Below are positions 47,973 through 57,483 of a stretch of DNA of 64,000 nucleotides, in pieces. Source of the stretch: Methylophilaceae bacterium LSUCC0717. Its GTDB lineage: Bacteria > Pseudomonadota > Gammaproteobacteria > Burkholderiales > Methylophilaceae. The stretch's first letter is position 1; every line of letters begins with the position of its first letter. Under the pieces are notes generated by a model. The model did no database searches and was not told the DNA's origin. It was given only the letters and a program-made list of their open reading frames with translations. The stretch lies in assembly GCA_024919195.1 (NCBI GenBank), contig CP103436.1:434001-498000 (forward strand), read 5' to 3'. The translations under genes were made by a program, and so were the position numbers.

Positions 47973-48983
47973 ATGCAGTCAAGAACTTTGAGAATAAAAA
48001 AGGGCGGTGGTTTTGATTCGGTATCTATTTCAACAGCTGATATTCCGGCTATTACTGAGCACCAAATTCTGGTGAAAATTAAAGCCTCATCGTTAAATTA
48101 CCATGATTATGCTGTTGTTTCCGGAATGTGGGGACCAGTGGAGGATAGAATTCCAATGTCAGATGGAGCCGGAGAAATTGTTGCCATCGGGTCAAAGGTA
48201 AAAAAATTCAAAGTGGGAGATTATGTAGTTAGCACCTTTTTTCCTTATTGGGACAAAGGGGAGCCAATTTATTCAGACTTTAAAACAGTTCCTGGGGATG
48301 GTGTTGATGGGTATGCGCGTGATCATGTTGCAGTGGATGAAAATTTTTTTACCAAGGCTCCAAAAAATTGGACTCATCTTGAGTCTTCAACATTGACTAC
48401 AGCCGCTTTAACAGCCTGGCGGGCCCTGTTCGAAGACGTTCACATTACAAAGAATGACACTATTCTTATTCAAGGTACCGGCGGGGTATCTATTTATGCC
48501 TTACAGTTTGCCAAGATGATTGGGGCAAGGGTTGTTGCAATAAGCTCTAGTGATGACAAAATAAAAAGACTGTATGAGCTTGGAGCCGACCATTGTCTTA
48601 ATTATAAAAAAATCCCTGAATGGGGAAAAGCAGTTCTAGATTGGACTAATGGCCAAGGAGTTGATTATGTTGTTGATGTTGGAGGTCCAGACACCATCAA
48701 TCATTCACTGACAGCTTGTAAAGTGAATGGCCATATTTCTTTTATTGGGATTTTAAGTGGCCTCGATGGAAGATTAGATATGATCAATTTGCTTTTAAAA
48801 CAGATTAAAATTCAGGGAGTTCTCGTTGGAAGTCGTCAGCATCAGCTGAATATGATTAGTGCAATTAATCAATATCAATTTAAGCCAGTTGTTGACAAAG
48901 TGTTCCCGCTTGAAAGTTTGATTGATGCCTTCAAGTATCAAGAATCCAATGAACATTTTGGTAAAATTTGTATCCAGTATTAA
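47973..48983 (+). CDS. Zinc-free MDR/quinone-oxidoreductase-type dehydrogenase
   Basis: A 336-residue medium-chain dehydrogenase/reductase. N-terminal GroES-like domain 'ILVKIKASSLNYHDYAVVSG' and 'DGAGEIVAIGSKVKKFKVGD'; NADPH-binding 'ILIQGTGGVSIYALQFAKMIGARVVA'. Zinc-site Cys residues are missing, as in quinone oxidoreductase and zeta-crystallin-like members. Substrate unknown. Confidence 0.85.
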   Translation: MQSRTLRIKKGGGFDSVSISTADIPAITEHQILVKIKASSLNYHDYAVVSGMWGPVEDRIPMSDGAGEIVAIGSKVKKFKVGDYVVSTFFPYWDKGEPIYSDFKTVPGDGVDGYARDHVAVDENFFTKAPKNWTHLESSTLTTAALTAWRALFEDVHITKNDTILIQGTGGVSIYALQFAKMIGARVVAISSSDDKIKRLYELGADHCLNYKKIPEWGKAVLDWTNGQGVDYVVDVGGPDTINHSLTACKVNGHISFIGILSGLDGRLDMINLLLKQIKIQGVLVGSRQHQLNMISAINQYQFKPVVDKVFPLESLIDAFKYQESNEHFGKICIQY

Positions 48984-48996
48984 TGAATAGCATTTA

Positions 48997-50211
48997 ATGT
49001 TCTTTAATATTCTCAAGCATGCCCTTAGTCGGGGATCAATAATTCTCACTAACCAACTCTCGGTTCTTATTGCTATTCCTATATTAGCTTCACGATTGGA
49101 TTTTTTTATTTTTGGTCAAGTGGCCATTGGATTTGTGCTTGTGCAATTATCTTGGGTCGTTAGTGACTGGGGGGTCCAGCATTTCAGTATAGAGAATTGG
49201 AGTAGGGCAAAAACACTACGTGATAAAAATAGATTAATTAGTCTTCTGCTGAGTCTAAGATTAAGTGTCGCTGTTGTTTGTTTATTGATTATCCTTTTTT
49301 TAATTCAGGCAAATTTACTTAACTTTCCTCTGTTATTTTGGTCTAGCATAATTCCAAGCATCTTAATGGGCGGCGCATACCCACTGTGGTTTTTTCAAGT
49401 CAACAAAATTCCACAAACCATAATTTTGCCAACGTTTATGTCTCGACTGGTTTATTTGCTCGTCATATATTTTTTGGTTAACGATAATTCATCAGCTTAC
49501 TGGGCTTTCCTAGCTCAAGGAATTAATATGGGGGCGATTACGTTGTATGCATATTGGCATATGATTATGCGACATTCTTACTCCTGGATAAATTTTAATA
49601 ACAAACAGTTCACGCTTGTTATTCGATCTAGTTTTCCTTACTTGTTAAATGCAGTTACTAATAATCAAATTAATACCTTATGGGGATTTGGTCTTGCTGT
49701 TGTAGGAGGACCAATGGCTATGGCAATCTTTAACTTAGGTGATCAAATTTATCGATTAGGAGGTGCTTTAACCAATGTGATTGCCCAGTCGGTCAGAATA
49801 TATTCTAAGGAGAGTAGCTTTGACAAAACCTTACCCAGTGTTTTATTTTTCATCTCAATTTATTTGATGCTCGCTTTTATTGTTAGTTTTTTTGCTAAAG
49901 ACATCGTTATGAAATTTTTTAGTGAGGACTATTATGAAGCAATCAAGTTAATTCAAATAATGACAATAATATGGGCTTTGCATGCCATTATTAAAATACT
50001 GAATTATCCTATCTTGGGAAAATTTTTTAGCACTCATTTTATAAATAGGCTTACCTTTAAATTTTTAATACTCCATGTATTTATATTTTTAGTATGGATT
50101 AATTTATACAACTCACCATTAACTATGTCCTATTTCTTCGGATGTGTCGTGTTAATTCATTTAATAACATTTATCTATCTTGTTTACCTAAAAGTATATT
50201 TAAAGAAATAA
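48997..50211 (+). CDS. Wzx-type polysaccharide flippase
   Basis: A 404-residue, ~12-helix membrane protein of the MATE/MOP flippase group: 'LSRGSIILTNQLSVLIAIPILASRLDF', 'GQVAIGFVLVQLSWVVSDWGVQ' and 'SSFPYLLNAVTNNQINTLWGFGLA', the layout of O-antigen/polysaccharide translocases. It would flip undecaprenyl-linked sugar units. No glycosyltransferases lie directly beside it; the rfb cluster is 8 kb away. Confidence 0.82.
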   Translation: MFFNILKHALSRGSIILTNQLSVLIAIPILASRLDFFIFGQVAIGFVLVQLSWVVSDWGVQHFSIENWSRAKTLRDKNRLISLLLSLRLSVAVVCLLIILFLIQANLLNFPLLFWSSIIPSILMGGAYPLWFFQVNKIPQTIILPTFMSRLVYLLVIYFLVNDNSSAYWAFLAQGINMGAITLYAYWHMIMRHSYSWINFNNKQFTLVIRSSFPYLLNAVTNNQINTLWGFGLAVVGGPMAMAIFNLGDQIYRLGGALTNVIAQSVRIYSKESSFDKTLPSVLFFISIYLMLAFIVSFFAKDIVMKFFSEDYYEAIKLIQIMTIIWALHAIIKILNYPILGKFFSTHFINRLTFKFLILHVFIFLVWINLYNSPLTMSYFFGCVVLIHLITFIYLVYLKVYLKK

Positions 50212-50294
50212 GTCCCTAATTTTGAGATTTAGAAATTTTGAATTTTATTCTTAAAACCCTAAAATGATATTAAACACACAATTAAAGGATAGCC

Positions 50295-51572
50295 ATGAAC
50301 TTAGAAAGCATAGCGCTGCACTCCGGGTACACATCTGAATCTACCACCAAGGCAGCCACAACTCCAATCTATCAGACAACATCATTCACATTCGATAACA
50401 CACAGCATGGAGCCGACCTCTTTGATCTAAAAGTTGAAGGCAATATTTATTCAAGAATCATGAATCCAACCAATGCTGTTTTGGAGCAGAGAATTGCTGA
50501 AATGGAAGGGGGTATTGGCGCATTGGCCTTGGCTTCCGGTATGGCAGCTATTACATATTCAATCCAGTGCATCACAAGGGCTGGAGATAATATCATTAGT
50601 GCAAACCAGTTGTATGGAGGAACATTTAACTTATTTGCACATACATTCCCTCAGCAGGGTATTGAGGTAAAGATGGTTGACGCTTCTGATTTTGACTTAA
50701 TAGAACAATCTATTGATGACAAAACGAGGGCTATTTATTGTGAATCGATTGGTAATCCACTAGGCAATGTAGTTGATATTGAGAGCTTAGCAAAAATTGC
50801 TCACAAACATGGGATTCCCTTAATTGTAGATAACACAGTCCCAACACCTTATTTGTGTAGACCTATAGATTTTGGTGCAGATATTGTTGTTCATTCATTA
50901 ACAAAATATATAGGTGGTCATGGAACAACCGTGGGCGGAATAATTGTTGATTCAGGAAAGTTTGATTGGGTAAAAAATAAAGAAAGGTTTCCAATGTTGA
51001 ATGAACCTGATCCCTCTTACCATGGAGTTGTTTATACTGAGGCGTTAGGTCCTGCAGCGTTTATTGGAAGATGTCGGGTCGTACCATTGAGAAATACCGG
51101 ATCAGCGCTGTCAGCCTTTAGTGCATTTCAGATTCTTCAGGGTTTGGAGACGTTAGGCTTGAGGATTGAAAGGCATTGTGAAAATGCCCAAGCACTAGCA
51201 GAACATTTAAGAAATCATGCAAGTGTAAATTGGGTTAACTATGCAGGACTTCCCACGGATAAGTATCATGATGTTTGTAAAAAAATATCTAAAGGAAAAG
51301 CATCTGGTATTATAAGCTTTGGTGTAAAGGGAGGCCGGGAGGCTGGAGCAAAGTTTATTGATGCCCTGCAAATGATTCTTCGTTTAGTGAATATTGGCGA
51401 TGCAAAATCATTGGCATGCCACCCTGCATCGACCACACATCGACAACTTAACCCTGAGGAGTTAAAAAGTGCTGGTGTTTCGGAAGATATGGTCAGAATT
51501 TCTGTGGGTATCGAACATATTGAGGATATTATTGCGGATATAGATCAGGCTTTAAAAGCGTCCCAGGAATAG
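50295..51572 (+). CDS. metY: O-acetylhomoserine sulfhydrylase (MetY type)
   Basis: A 425-residue PLP enzyme of the Cys/Met gamma-family making homocysteine from O-acetylhomoserine and sulfide. Schiff-base Lys204 is in 'VVHSLTKYIGGHGTT'; other hallmarks are 'YSRIMNPTNAVLEQRIA', 'ALASGMAAI' and 'HPASTTHRQL'. The length and the 'ESTTKAATTPIYQTTSF' opening fit MetY better than MetZ. Ribosome site AAAGGA before the ATG. Followed by the DnaA-box-rich spacer. Confidence 0.93.
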   Translation: MNLESIALHSGYTSESTTKAATTPIYQTTSFTFDNTQHGADLFDLKVEGNIYSRIMNPTNAVLEQRIAEMEGGIGALALASGMAAITYSIQCITRAGDNIISANQLYGGTFNLFAHTFPQQGIEVKMVDASDFDLIEQSIDDKTRAIYCESIGNPLGNVVDIESLAKIAHKHGIPLIVDNTVPTPYLCRPIDFGADIVVHSLTKYIGGHGTTVGGIIVDSGKFDWVKNKERFPMLNEPDPSYHGVVYTEALGPAAFIGRCRVVPLRNTGSALSAFSAFQILQGLETLGLRIERHCENAQALAEHLRNHASVNWVNYAGLPTDKYHDVCKKISKGKASGIISFGVKGGREAGAKFIDALQMILRLVNIGDAKSLACHPASTTHRQLNPEELKSAGVSEDMVRISVGIEHIEDIIADIDQALKASQE

Positions 51573-51871
51573 TCGAAATCAAGTTATCCTACGATTTATC
51601 CACAGTTTTATATTTTTTTATACAAAAAAATTAAATCTCTTTGATTTGATCTATGCTTGTTACAATTTTTTGTATTATAAATAAATTATTGTTTTTATTA
51701 TTAAATTTTTAATAAGATTTATTAAATTAAATCTTAATTATTGAAATTTGGGTTATTATTTTAATTTATCCACATAGTTATCCACAGTAAATTAATTATT
51801 GCATCGTAAATTTTTATATGCTAATTTATAATTAATATAAGCCTATTTTCCAAAAAGGGAGTGATTTGGAA
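51573..51871. other. AT-rich spacer with three perfect DnaA boxes
   Basis: No gene is visible in about 300 bases. TTATCCACA occurs three times on the same strand: 51596-51604, 51766-51774 and 51778-51786, the last two 12 bases apart. Between them is a very AT-rich stretch (about 51605-51765). This resembles an origin-type or DnaA-titration region; function unproven. Confidence 0.55.
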
Positions 51872-52279
51872 ATGTTTGAATTAATTTATGTAAGTACTGC
51901 CGCTAATAGGATGACTAAGGACGACCTACAGTCCATAATGTTTGAAAGTATGCGTCATAATTCTGATTACAGTATTACTGGCTTATTACTTTACGATCAA
52001 GGTTCCTTTTGTCAGGTTCTTGAGGGTGAGGAAAAAGATCTAAAAAATCTTTATAAAAAGATTTGCAAAGATCCACGTCACTTCAACGTCAACCTAATTT
52101 CTGAGAAAAATATTGATATCAGAGAATTTTCAGCTTGGTCCATGCGTTTTATTAATTTAGATTTTTATGATCGAGATAAAATTAAAGGCTACCAAAAAGA
52201 TAATGGCAATCTAATGGATTGGAATGCAATCAATGCCTCACTTGCTAAGAACATTCTTATGCAATTCAAGAGTATTTAA
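51872..52279 (+). CDS. BLUF-domain blue-light sensor
   Basis: A 135-residue single-domain BLUF photoreceptor. Flavin-site residues Tyr6, Asn30 and Gln48 have exactly the spacing of AppA Tyr21, Asn45 and Gln63. Seen in 'FELIYVSTAA', 'MRHNSDYSITGLLLY' and 'SFCQVLEGEE'. It has no attached output domain, so it must act through a partner. ATG 51872 chosen with AGGGAG upstream; a TTG two codons before is possible. Confidence 0.93.
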   Translation: MFELIYVSTAANRMTKDDLQSIMFESMRHNSDYSITGLLLYDQGSFCQVLEGEEKDLKNLYKKICKDPRHFNVNLISEKNIDIREFSAWSMRFINLDFYDRDKIKGYQKDNGNLMDWNAINASLAKNILMQFKSI

Positions 52280-52297
52280 CCTAAGATTTAATATCCT

Positions 52298-52675
52298 ATG
52301 AAAGACCAGTTTAAAGATTCCATCATGTATGCTGAAAAGTTATTATTGATTCTTGTTGCGATTGCAACATGTTGTGCAGCAATTATTGAAATAAAAACCA
52401 TGATTTTGGAAATGCACGTCACACTTGCTGACCTATTATTGCTGTTTATCTATTCTGAAATACTGGGAATGGTTGCTGTGTTTTGTAAAAGTCAAAGAAT
52501 CCCAATATCTATACCGATGTTTATTGCTATCACAGCGCTATGCCGACTCATAATCCTTAAAGGTGATGGTTCAGATCCAACCAATATTCTTATTGAGGCT
52601 GGTGCAATTTTACTTATTGCTTTAGCAATTTTAATAATAAATTATCGTCCCACCAATAAACTTCTTGATGAATGA
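52298..52675 (+). CDS. PsiE-family membrane protein
   Basis: A 125-residue protein with four hydrophobic helices, resembling phosphate-starvation-inducible PsiE: 'LLILVAIATCCAAIIEI', 'DLLLLFIYSEILGMVAVF', 'IPMFIAITALCRLII'. Molecular function is unknown. It starts 19 bases after the BLUF gene and overlaps the next gene by eight bases, so the three form an operon. Confidence 0.8.
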   Translation: MKDQFKDSIMYAEKLLLILVAIATCCAAIIEIKTMILEMHVTLADLLLLFIYSEILGMVAVFCKSQRIPISIPMFIAITALCRLIILKGDGSDPTNILIEAGAILLIALAILIINYRPTNKLLDE

Positions 52676-54071
52676 TGCAAAGCAAGCCATTAAGAAAATT
52701 GGCTTTTGGTTTGGTTTAATAATATTTTTATTCATATCTTTTGGTGATTTTACTTCATCTTTAAATTCTGAGGCTTGGGCAGTTTTATCAATTATGCTGC
52801 TAATGATTGTTTGGTGGCTCTTTGAAGTCATTCCTATTTATGTTACAGCTTTACTTCCTTTAATTCTGATACCTTTATTGACCAATCAGAATTTCCAAGA
52901 GGTAGCAACTCCTTATGCAAGCCCTAGTATTTTTCTATTTTTGGGTGGATTTATGCTGGCTATTGCAATAGAAAAATCTGGCTTACATAAAAGATTCGCC
53001 TATCTCATGATTGCAAAATTTGGACGTAGCATGTTTAGTATTTTGGCATGTTTTATGCTGGTGTCTTATTTCACAAGTATGTGGATCATTAATACAGCTA
53101 CAGCCTTAATGCTTCTCCCCATTGCAATTCAGGTGTGCAAAGAGTTGAAGGTAGAGAATACGCAATTTGAAATTTTACTGCTATTAAGCATTGCTTATTC
53201 AGCAAGTATTGGAGGAATGAGTACCATTATTGGCACAGCTCCAAATGTTTTTTTTGTTGGCTTTATGCATGAAAATTTTGATATACAGATATCTTTCTTG
53301 GAATGGATGGTATTGGCCTTACCGATATCAGCAATCATATTATTTTTATCTTTTTTTATTTTCTTTTATTTGATAAAAAAAAATAAAAATATTGATCAGC
53401 GTAATTGGCAAAATATTTCATTAGAAAAATTACCTAACATGAGCAGCGATGAAGTTAAGGTGTTATTGGTATTTGTTGTGACCGTTGTTGCATGGGTATT
53501 TCGTGGTTACTTAAATCAGTTTAATTTTTTATCTAACTTAACAGACTCAGGCATTGCTATCACCTCAGCTTTTTTATTTTTTTTGATCCCATCTTCAAAC
53601 AAAAAAAATGATTTATTGCAATGGAGGCATATGAAACAATTGCCTTGGGGCCTATTATTACTATTTGGGGGCGGCTTGGCCCTGGCAAAAGCAATTATGG
53701 TCAGTGGCTTGGGTGATTGGCTTGGTGCTCAATTAACTTTTCTTGATAACTTTTCTGTACTCTATATGATTTTTATTTTGATTTTTGCAACAGTATTTTT
53801 AACTGAGGTTTTGTCTAACACAGCTTTAACCATATCTTTTCTTCCGATCATTGGTGTAATAGCTATCAATATAGGACTGCCAGTTAATTTTATTGGTATG
53901 GCTGTTGTGATGGCTGCCAGCTGTGCTTTTATGTTGCCAATTGCGACTCCGCCAAATGCTGTTATTTTTGCAACTGAAAAAATTAAGGTCATGGATATGG
54001 TAAAAGTAGGTTTTATCATGAATATTTTTACAATATTTATTATCACCTCAATTTTTTATATTATGATGTGA
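52668..54071 (+). CDS. SLC13 (DASS) family sodium-coupled anion transporter
   Basis: A 467-residue permease with about 12 helices: 'SAWAVLSIMLLMIVWWLFEVIP'-type first segment, the sodium-site hairpins 'WIINTATALMLLPIA' and 'EVLSNTALTISFLP', and the substrate loops 'IGTAPNVFFVGF' and 'PIATPPNAVIFAT'. Transports dicarboxylates or sulfate, not distinguishable. ATG 52668 preferred over TTG 52665. Confidence 0.9.
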   Translation: MNDAKQAIKKIGFWFGLIIFLFISFGDFTSSLNSEAWAVLSIMLLMIVWWLFEVIPIYVTALLPLILIPLLTNQNFQEVATPYASPSIFLFLGGFMLAIAIEKSGLHKRFAYLMIAKFGRSMFSILACFMLVSYFTSMWIINTATALMLLPIAIQVCKELKVENTQFEILLLLSIAYSASIGGMSTIIGTAPNVFFVGFMHENFDIQISFLEWMVLALPISAIILFLSFFIFFYLIKKNKNIDQRNWQNISLEKLPNMSSDEVKVLLVFVVTVVAWVFRGYLNQFNFLSNLTDSGIAITSAFLFFLIPSSNKKNDLLQWRHMKQLPWGLLLLFGGGLALAKAIMVSGLGDWLGAQLTFLDNFSVLYMIFILIFATVFLTEVLSNTALTISFLPIIGVIAINIGLPVNFIGMAVVMAASCAFMLPIATPPNAVIFATEKIKVMDMVKVGFIMNIFTIFIITSIFYIMM

Positions 54072-54099
54072 TTAATAAATAACTTAATCTATTTGTCAT

Positions 54100-54510
54100 A
54101 TGAATCCACTCATGGAAGTTGCAAGCGCTATTCAACTGGCTGTTGCCCCAGCTTTTCTTCTCACGGCCATCGGTGCGACTTTAACGGTTATGACTAATCG
54201 GTTAGCACGAATTATTGATCGCTTTCGAGTGCTAAATGAGGTTCGATCTAAATTGAGTAATGATGATTTGCTAGAACTAAATATGTTGCGGTTAAGAGCT
54301 AAATGGACGCATTGGGCGATTGCCTTGACCACCTTATCAGCACTGCTCACCTGTATTGTTATTGCCTCAATATTTATTGGTACGGAAATACAATTTAACT
54401 TTGATCAGTTTATTGCTTTCTTGTTTATTGGAGCGATGAGTGCACTAATTTTAGGATTAATATCTTTTACGAGAGAGGTGACACTCTCAAAGAATGTGGT
54501 AAAACAATAA
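54100..54510 (+). CDS. DUF2721 membrane protein
   Basis: A 136-residue protein with three membrane helices and the DUF2721 signature 'AIQLAVAPAFLLTAIGATLTVMTNRLARIIDR'. Function unknown. Follows the SLC13 gene by 28 bases. Confidence 0.85.
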   Translation: MNPLMEVASAIQLAVAPAFLLTAIGATLTVMTNRLARIIDRFRVLNEVRSKLSNDDLLELNMLRLRAKWTHWAIALTTLSALLTCIVIASIFIGTEIQFNFDQFIAFLFIGAMSALILGLISFTREVTLSKNVVKQ

Positions 54511-54513
54511 GAA

Positions 54514-54645
54514 CTAAATTAGTGAAGCAGAATTAACTACAATAGCTACAACTGCAATCAGAGATAAAATTCCAACATAGTAAACACTCTTGCTAGTTTT
54601 TTGTTTTTGTTGGTGATTCTTTAAGTATTTTTCAAAATCTGTCAT
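54514..54645 (-). CDS. 43-residue membrane protein under a likely Fur box
   Basis: ATG frame: polar N-terminus MTDFEKYLKNHQQKQ, then one hydrophobic helix (VYYVGILSLIAVVAIVVNS). The ribosome site is weak. A near-consensus Fur site lies 35 bases upstream, which supports it being a real iron-regulated gene. It is convergent with the DUF2721 gene. Confidence 0.5.
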   Translation of the reverse strand: MTDFEKYLKNHQQKQKTSKSVYYVGILSLIAVVAIVVNSASLI

Positions 54646-54679
54646 TTGTATTTATAATTTTTGTTAACCTTAATGCTAA

Positions 54680-54694
54680 TGATAATGATTCTCA
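54680..54694. promoter_or_regulatory. Fur-type operator
   Basis: TGATAATGATTCTCA differs from the 7-1-7 Fur consensus TGATAATNATTATCA at one position; flanking sequence ctaA... ATTT continues the AATGAT pattern. Between kbl and the 43-residue ORF; orientation favours control of the ORF, whose start is downstream on the minus strand. Confidence 0.65.
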
Positions 54695-54736
54695 TTTAAA
54701 AAATCAATAGTATCACTCAGCTTTTTAAATATTTTT

Positions 54737-55927
54737 TTAAGAAACGGCTTCTCTGGCTTTACTAAAAGCAGCTATAGCAATATCAAGGTCTTCAAAACTA
54801 TGCGCAGCGGAGAGCTGAGTACGAATCCTGGCTTTACCTTGAGGAACAACTGGATAAAAGAAGCCAATTGCATACACACCAAGTTTTAGTAATTCTTGAC
54901 TCATCTTTTGCGCAAGCACGGCATCACCAAGCATAATTGGGACAATTGGATGATCACCGTTATCTACATCAAAACCTTGGGCCTGCATTCCTTTTCTAAA
55001 ATAGTGAGTATTTTTTTCTAATTTATCCCTCAACTCGGTCGATTGGTTAAGCATTTCAAATACTTTTAACGAGGCTGCGCATATATTAGGTGCTAAGGAA
55101 TTAGAGAAGAGGTATGGTCGAGATCGCTGTCTGAGCATATCTATAATTTCTGCCCGACCTGACGTGAATCCACCGGATGCCCCACCAAGTGCTTTCCCAA
55201 AGGTGCTGGTGATGATATCTACACGATCCATGACATTGCGATACTCATGCACACCTTTACCGTGTTTGCCCATAAAGCCTGTGGCATGACAATCATCATG
55301 ATGCACCATGGCACCAAATTCATCAGCAAGATCACAAATCTCATCGAGTTTGGCAATCGTGCCATCCATTGAAAATACACCGTCGGTAGTAATTAAAATA
55401 CGTCGCGCTTTATTTTTTTTGGCTTCCTCAAGTTTTGCTCTTAAGTCTTGCATATCGTTATTCTTGTAACGATAACGTTGAGCTTTACACAATCGGACAC
55501 CATCAATAATGGAGGCATGGTTTAATTCATCAGAGATGATCGCATCTTCATTATTGAGTATAGTTTCGAATAACCCGGCATTAGCATCGAAACAGGCTGC
55601 ATACAGGATAGTATCTTCAGTACCAAGAAATTTTGATACTTCTTCTTCTAATCTTTTATGCAGGGTTTGTGTTCCACAAATAAATCTAACAGAAGCGACA
55701 CCAAAGCCCCAGCGATCCAGACTTTCTTTCGCAGCTTGAATGATCTCTTGATTATTAGCTAATCCGAGGTAGTTATTCGCACACATATTGATAACGGAAG
55801 ATCCATCTTGTAGCGTGATTTTGCTTTTTTGATCCGAATCAATAAATCGTTCGTTTTTCCATAATCCAGAATCTTTAATATCTTGTAGATCTGTTTGAAA
55901 AGATTTTTTTAATGTTTTGAAGCTCAT
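54737..55927 (-). CDS. kbl: 2-amino-3-ketobutyrate CoA ligase
   Basis: A 396-residue PLP enzyme that cleaves 2-amino-3-ketobutyrate to glycine and acetyl-CoA. Schiff-base Lys is in '[15 protein letters not shown]'; others are '[11 protein letters not shown]', '[15 protein letters not shown]', '[12 protein letters not shown]'. Three bases after tdh, forming the threonine-to-glycine operon. Confidence 0.95.
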   Translation of the reverse strand: MSFKTLKKSFQTDLQDIKDSGLWKNERFIDSDQKSKITLQDGSSVINMCANNYLGLANNQEIIQAAKESLDRWGFGVASVRFICGTQTLHKRLEEEVSKFLGTEDTILYAACFDANAGLFETILNNEDAIISDELNHASIIDGVRLCKAQRYRYKNNDMQDLRAKLEEAKKNKARRILITTDGVFSMDGTIAKLDEICDLADEFGAMVHHDDCHATGFMGKHGKGVHEYRNVMDRVDIITSTFGKALGGASGGFTSGRAEIIDMLRQRSRPYLFSNSLAPNICAASLKVFEMLNQSTELRDKLEKNTHYFRKGMQAQGFDVDNGDHPIVPIMLGDAVLAQKMSQELLKLGVYAIGFFYPVVPQGKARIRTQLSAAHSFEDLDIAIAAFSKAREAVS

Positions 55928-55930
55928 AAC

Positions 55931-56962
55931 TTATATCCAGTTTAAGATGACTTTTCCAGAATTTCCAGAGCGCATGACATCGAACCCCTCTTGAAAGTCT
56001 TCATGAGAGAATCTGTGAGTGATTATTTTTTCTAATGGTAAGCCGCTTTGTACCATCATTGAACCTTTATACCAAGTCTCAAAGATTTCACGTCCGTAAA
56101 TTCCTTTGATGGTTAAGCCTTTAAATACCACCATGTCCCAATCAATTCCTGATCCAGCAGGCATGATGGCTAGCATGGCAATATTGCCACCGTTAATCAT
56201 GAGATCCAGCATCCCACTGAATGCTTGTGGAGAGCCTGACATCTCTAAACCAACATCAAAACCTTCAAAGATACCGAGTTTAGCCATCATTTCTTTGGTG
56301 ATTTTTTCCTTAGATACATTGATGGTAATCACTTCAGGCAATATTTTTTTAATCAGATCGAGACGGAACTGGTTCATATCAGTTATAACAATATTTCTGG
56401 CACCCGCATGTTTGGCAACAAGCGCAGCCATACTTCCAATGGGCCCTGCTCCGGTAATTAAAACATCTTCACCCACCATATTAAAGGATAGGGCAGTGTG
56501 CACGGCATTACCATAGGGATCAAACACAGATAGAAGATCTGTCGAGATTTCACGACTCGGTTTAAAAATATTTTTGGCTGGAATAGACACGTATTCTGCA
56601 AATGCCCCTGTCCGATTCACACCCACACCAATAGTATTTGGGCACAAATGAATTCTGCCTGCTAAACAGTTGCGGCAGCGTCCACAAGTGATATGCCCCT
56701 CACCAGACACAATATCGCCCACAGATAAGTCAGTGACATTTTGACCCACTTCGACAATCTCACCAGCATACTCATGGCCGGTTATCATCGGAACGGGAAT
56801 GGTTTTTTTTGCCCATTCATCCCAATTGTAGATATGAATATCTGTGCCACAAATAGCCGTTTTGTGGATTTTTACTATGACGTCATTGTTGCCACATTCC
56901 GGCTCAGGCATGTCTTGAAGCCAAATACCCTCTTCAGCTTTTGCTTTAACTAAGGCTTTCAT
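55931..56962 (-). CDS. tdh: L-threonine 3-dehydrogenase
   Basis: A 343-residue zinc MDR enzyme oxidising threonine to 2-amino-3-ketobutyrate. Catalytic Zn ligand Cys in '[17 protein letters not shown]', '[10 protein letters not shown]', structural-zinc cysteines in '[15 protein letters not shown]', NAD loop '[20 protein letters not shown]'. With kbl it converts threonine to glycine, a C1/serine-cycle precursor. Confidence 0.96.
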   Translation of the reverse strand: MKALVKAKAEEGIWLQDMPEPECGNNDVIVKIHKTAICGTDIHIYNWDEWAKKTIPVPMITGHEYAGEIVEVGQNVTDLSVGDIVSGEGHITCGRCRNCLAGRIHLCPNTIGVGVNRTGAFAEYVSIPAKNIFKPSREISTDLLSVFDPYGNAVHTALSFNMVGEDVLITGAGPIGSMAALVAKHAGARNIVITDMNQFRLDLIKKILPEVITINVSKEKITKEMMAKLGIFEGFDVGLEMSGSPQAFSGMLDLMINGGNIAMLAIMPAGSGIDWDMVVFKGLTIKGIYGREIFETWYKGSMMVQSGLPLEKIITHRFSHEDFQEGFDVMRSGNSGKVILNWI

Positions 56963-56964
56963 GG

Positions 56965-57273
56965 TTATTTACACTTATAGATAGCGTAAACGGCGATGCC
57001 TGGTTCAGGCTCTTCAACTTTTACGATTGTGTCTCCACCTTGATCCACTGCAGCATTTTTACCCATCATATCGAGTTTTTCTGCAACATACTCATCCATT
57101 AAGTCAGCAAAACCAATTTCAGACAACACGGTGACACGAGATTTACCTTTAGATTGACAACTGACAACAGCATCATTGTCTGTGACTGTGACATTTTCTG
57201 AGCCAGGTTTTTGTTCTACAAAAGAACAAGCAGATAGACTGGTTAGAGCGGCAATTACTAGATATCGCAACAT
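56965..57273 (-). CDS. DUF4156-like lipoprotein
   Basis: A 102-residue lipoprotein with lipobox LSAC (Cys16). Mature part has '[25 protein letters not shown]' and '[18 protein letters not shown]', a pattern of DUF4156 proteins, and ends in Cys-Lys. Function unknown. Two bases before tdh on the same strand, so probably in the operon. Confidence 0.75.
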   Translation of the reverse strand: MLRYLVIAALTSLSACSFVEQKPGSENVTVTDNDAVVSCQSKGKSRVTVLSEIGFADLMDEYVAEKLDMMGKNAAVDQGGDTIVKVEEPEPGIAVYAIYKCK

Positions 57274-57384
57274 ATATATATGAACCCTTAAAAAATTTGA
57301 TTAAGAGTGCAAACTTTATCACGAAATAGACGATGAAAAAACTATATTTAAAGTATGGTTTTTATAAAGATTTATAAATAAAAG

Positions 57385-57483
57385 TTAGAAGTAAACTTGT
57401 GTAAAAACTAAAATACACATCAAAATAGCAAATAAAATTCCTGATGCAATTAGTACTTCTTTCATTTCTTTAATTATTTTCAT
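57385..57483 (-). CDS. 32-residue membrane protein
   Basis: ATG frame with GGGAG ribosome site at good spacing (complement of 57489-57493). The product is MKIIKEMKEV followed by one hydrophobic helix and TQVYF. No family known. Confidence 0.5.
   Translation of the reverse strand: MKIIKEMKEVLIASGILFAILMCILVFTQVYF

Noticed and set aside
50212-50294. SAM riboswitch before metY
   Set aside because: The 83-base AT-rich leader has no structure of that size.
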